Origin: Pyrrhoderma lamaoense
Taxonomy: Eukaryota; Basidiomycota; Agaricomycetes; Hymenochaetales; Hymenochaetaceae
Length of the DNA: 64,000 nt
NCBI GenBank assembly: GCA_002794735.1
Contig: NBAZ01000003.1
Location: 310,001 to 374,000, forward strand
Direction: 5' to 3'
Within the stretch, counting starts at the first letter, position 1. The number at the start of each line of letters is the position of its first letter. This document shows positions 62,097 through 64,000 of the stretch, piece by piece. The notes beneath the pieces were generated by a model. The model had not been told where the DNA came from, ran no database searches, and was given only the letters and a program-made list of their open reading frames with translations. The position numbers and the translations under genes were made by a program.

Positions 62097-62806
62097 ATGG
62101 ATGATAGTTTCTCTTCAACCATTTATAATTCAAGGAAAGCGGAAGATAATCTTTCACGAGTGCCCAGTTTTGACATAGACGGAGAGAGTCTTGTGCGTTT
62201 AGGAGAGTATCTTAAGCCGTCGGAAATCCTTCATCCTCTAAACCCGCTAGAGTGGAATGGCTACATGCTGAGCAACGTCCGGATAGCTATTCGCGCCCTG
62301 AAAATACTATTGTAACCTGACAAGAGGAATTGACCTTATTTAGTGTTGTAGCCAGAACATAAGAAGCTCAGGAGCAGCAGAGAAATGCCATGTGAATAGG
62401 TCTTATTTGCTGTATAGTGAAGCGGCGGCCCGAGATATGAAGTACTATTGGAAAGCTTAAATTATGTCGGACTTAGTGCGTTTGAGAAAAGCATTTTCGT
62501 AAGCAGTAACTTCGTTGAAGGTATGATACTTGTTTTTGAAAAGAAAAGCTCCATAATCTCCGCAGATCCAAGATTGGGCAGCCTCCAGCAAGGAGGTGAG
62601 AGAAATTGTGATGTGATACAGGTTCTTTGCTACTATCTTCTGGGATTGGCGTAGCACTCAAACGATATATCTCAGGAGTAGACTTTAGCTTTTCGAATAT
62701 TGTTCAGAGGTTATTAGAATATAGCATTGGTGTCTGTAATGATTTCGAGAACTCGATAAGGGCTAAGAGATATAAATTCCTTCATAAGGTGCTTGAGGAA
62801 TAAACT
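62097..62806 (+). pseudogene. Possible gene remnant or unresolved gene
   Basis: Three protein-like stretches lie on the plus strand in different frames: 62097-62315 (starting MDDSFSSTIYNSRKAEDN), 62448-62654 (with FVSSNFVEGMILVFEKK) and about 62650-62806 (ending KFLHKVLEE). They could be exons of an unrecognised gene with missing bases, or a decayed copy. No known domain is visible. Confidence 0.3.
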
Positions 62807-62961
62807 CCTGAAATGGTCATAAAATAGCTGTTACGTAAGTCACATTTGTGACATTAAACACTTAAATCCGATCCTGAATAGATGTACAAATGCAGTAACA
62901 AAATTTATGTATGCAAAAAGCTAGAGTGTAACTTTATCATCCTCAACAGTCTGGGGGGAAA

Positions 62962-64000
62962 ATGGGCCTTGCAGGTCGTAAACAAAAACAACGCATTGGT
63001 GCTGATCCAAGGAACTTATCATGGGCTGATGGTGGGTTCCCAGTTGTCTTGATTTGCGAAAATAACTCTCAATACAACACTTATGCATGCACATGAATAT
63101 GGTATTATATAGATGCTGCAAAATTCGGACAAGCATACCTTTCAAAAATGGGCTGGGACCCATCCAAAGGTCTCGGTACTGACGGAGAAGGTCGGACGTC
63201 GCACATCAAAGTTGTACAGAAGCTTAATCTTCTCGGAATCGGTGCTGGTCAACAGCAAGGTGCTGATGGTGTAGCCTGGAAGCAAAACCGAGAATATGAA
63301 CTACTCTTGAAGAGACTAAACCAGACTGACGACATCGCTCAAGAGTATCAGAAAGATGCAAAAGCGAAGGATGAAGGTGATACTGAGAAGGAGGAGGATG
63401 TGTCAAAGAGAAAATATGATTCAATTGTGGAGCCTGTTGAAGGCGAGGAGGAGGATGGGAACCAGAGCAGAAAGAAGAGCAAGAAAGATAAGGAAGATAG
63501 GAAAGATAAGAAGGACAAGAGTAAGAAGAAGAAGGAAGATAAGAAAAAGGAGAGGAAAATGACGGAGAAAAACGAGGCGGATTCATCGAGTGAAACAACA
63601 GAATCAAAATCATTGAAAGCACCAGCACCTCGTCCTATGGCGTAAGTATGAACCACATACAACTCATCCATCAAACTTACTCTACTCTTGTAGTCACCGT
63701 GCCCGGTTCCTTCGTTCGAAACAGTTAGCATCACGTTCATCAACCGCTCTTAACGAGATTCTTGGTGTATCCGGGGCTTCTACACCTTCGTCTTACCCCG
63801 TTTCAGGCTCAGCTACGCCTTATCCCCCGGACTCCGTCCTTAGTTCAAGATCTGAGTCTCCATCACAAAGAGTGCCGGAAACAGACCAAGAGTTAACGAC
63901 GTCAACAAAGAGTGTCGCTGACTATTTTAAGGAAAAGCTTGCGGCTCGTGCACTGGCGAGATCGGTGACAGCTTCACCTGCCCCTGCCTCTTTCACTTCC
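62962..64000 (+). CDS. PXR1: G-patch protein of the PXR1/PINX1 type, C-terminal end beyond window
   Basis: A nucleolar protein that stimulates the Prp43 helicase in rRNA/snoRNA maturation and can inhibit telomerase. Exons are 62962-63031, 63113-63641 and 63694 onward, with exact phase at both introns. It starts MGLAGRKQKQRIGADPRNLS, followed by the G-patch SKMGWDPSKGLGTDGEGRTS and HIKVVQKLNLLGIGA, VAWKQNREYELLLKRLN, then a long Lys/Asp/Glu-rich nucleolar-type stretch (63350-63600) and HRARFLRSKQLA. The C-terminal PXR1 motif SVADYFKEKLAARALA begins about 63910. Sequence is cut by the window edge. Confidence 0.92.

Noticed and set aside
63224..63628. Minus-strand Ser/Leu/Pro-rich frames
   Set aside because: They are the reverse of the Lys/Glu-rich part of the G-patch gene.

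Overview
The window is nuclear DNA from a filamentous basidiomycete, most likely an Agaricomycete. Genes are broken by many short introns, mostly 50-60 nt (GT-AG, once GC-AG), intergenic DNA is AT-rich, and two of the membrane-protein genes (DUF6533 and DUF6534 types) belong to families largely confined to Agaricomycetes. I cannot name the species. No rRNA, tRNA, CRISPR or viral sequence was recognised.

Layout: mitochondrial Hsp70 (1-2123, minus, cut by the left edge) is divergent from a CPA2-type cation/H+ antiporter (2511-4484, plus). After a 3.8 kb gap come a HAK/KUP K+ transporter (8298-11742) and a hormone-sensitive-lipase-type hydrolase (~11.8-15.85 kb). A gene-poor stretch (15.9-24.1 kb) holds a tiny secreted-peptide gene (16958-17212, minus), a TA-flanked MITE (20019-20591) and a DUF6533 membrane protein (21.8-23.24 kb). 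Then follow TRAPPC11 (24092-29199), a Cys/Ser-rich mini-protein resembling short fungal metallothioneins (29673-29819), TIM22 (minus), the PP2A carboxyl methyltransferase PPM1, two tandem TRK K+ transporters (33268-36762 and 38024-41330), and two paralogous multi-pass membrane proteins (43135-45278 and 47133-49881) that flank a 61-residue metallothionein (45730-46072). The right part holds a DUF6534 protein, a second small secreted peptide (54496-54746, minus), HUB1, an F-box/LRR-like gene, a 97-residue single-span membrane protein (59592-60060), a flavocytochrome b2-type L-lactate dehydrogenase ending in a peroxisomal-type AKL tripeptide (60202-62018, minus) and a PXR1/PINX1-type G-patch protein cut by the right edge.

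How the genes work together: four potassium/cation transport genes (CPA2, HAK, TRK, TRK) lie within 39 kb, and two candidate metallothioneins lie among and beyond them, so the window is enriched for cation homeostasis. The metallothionein lying exactly between two paralogous membrane proteins, one with an aspartate-rich outer loop, is the most suggestive possible new module. TIM22/Hsp70 (mitochondrial import) and TRAPPC11/HUB1/PPM1 are ordinary housekeeping genes.

An important caveat: at least 30 single-base frameshifts interrupt otherwise well conserved coding sequences. Nearly all read as one base missing from a short homopolymer, which looks like sequence error rather than gene decay. Exon coordinates given here were worked out by eye from splice signals and family conservation.
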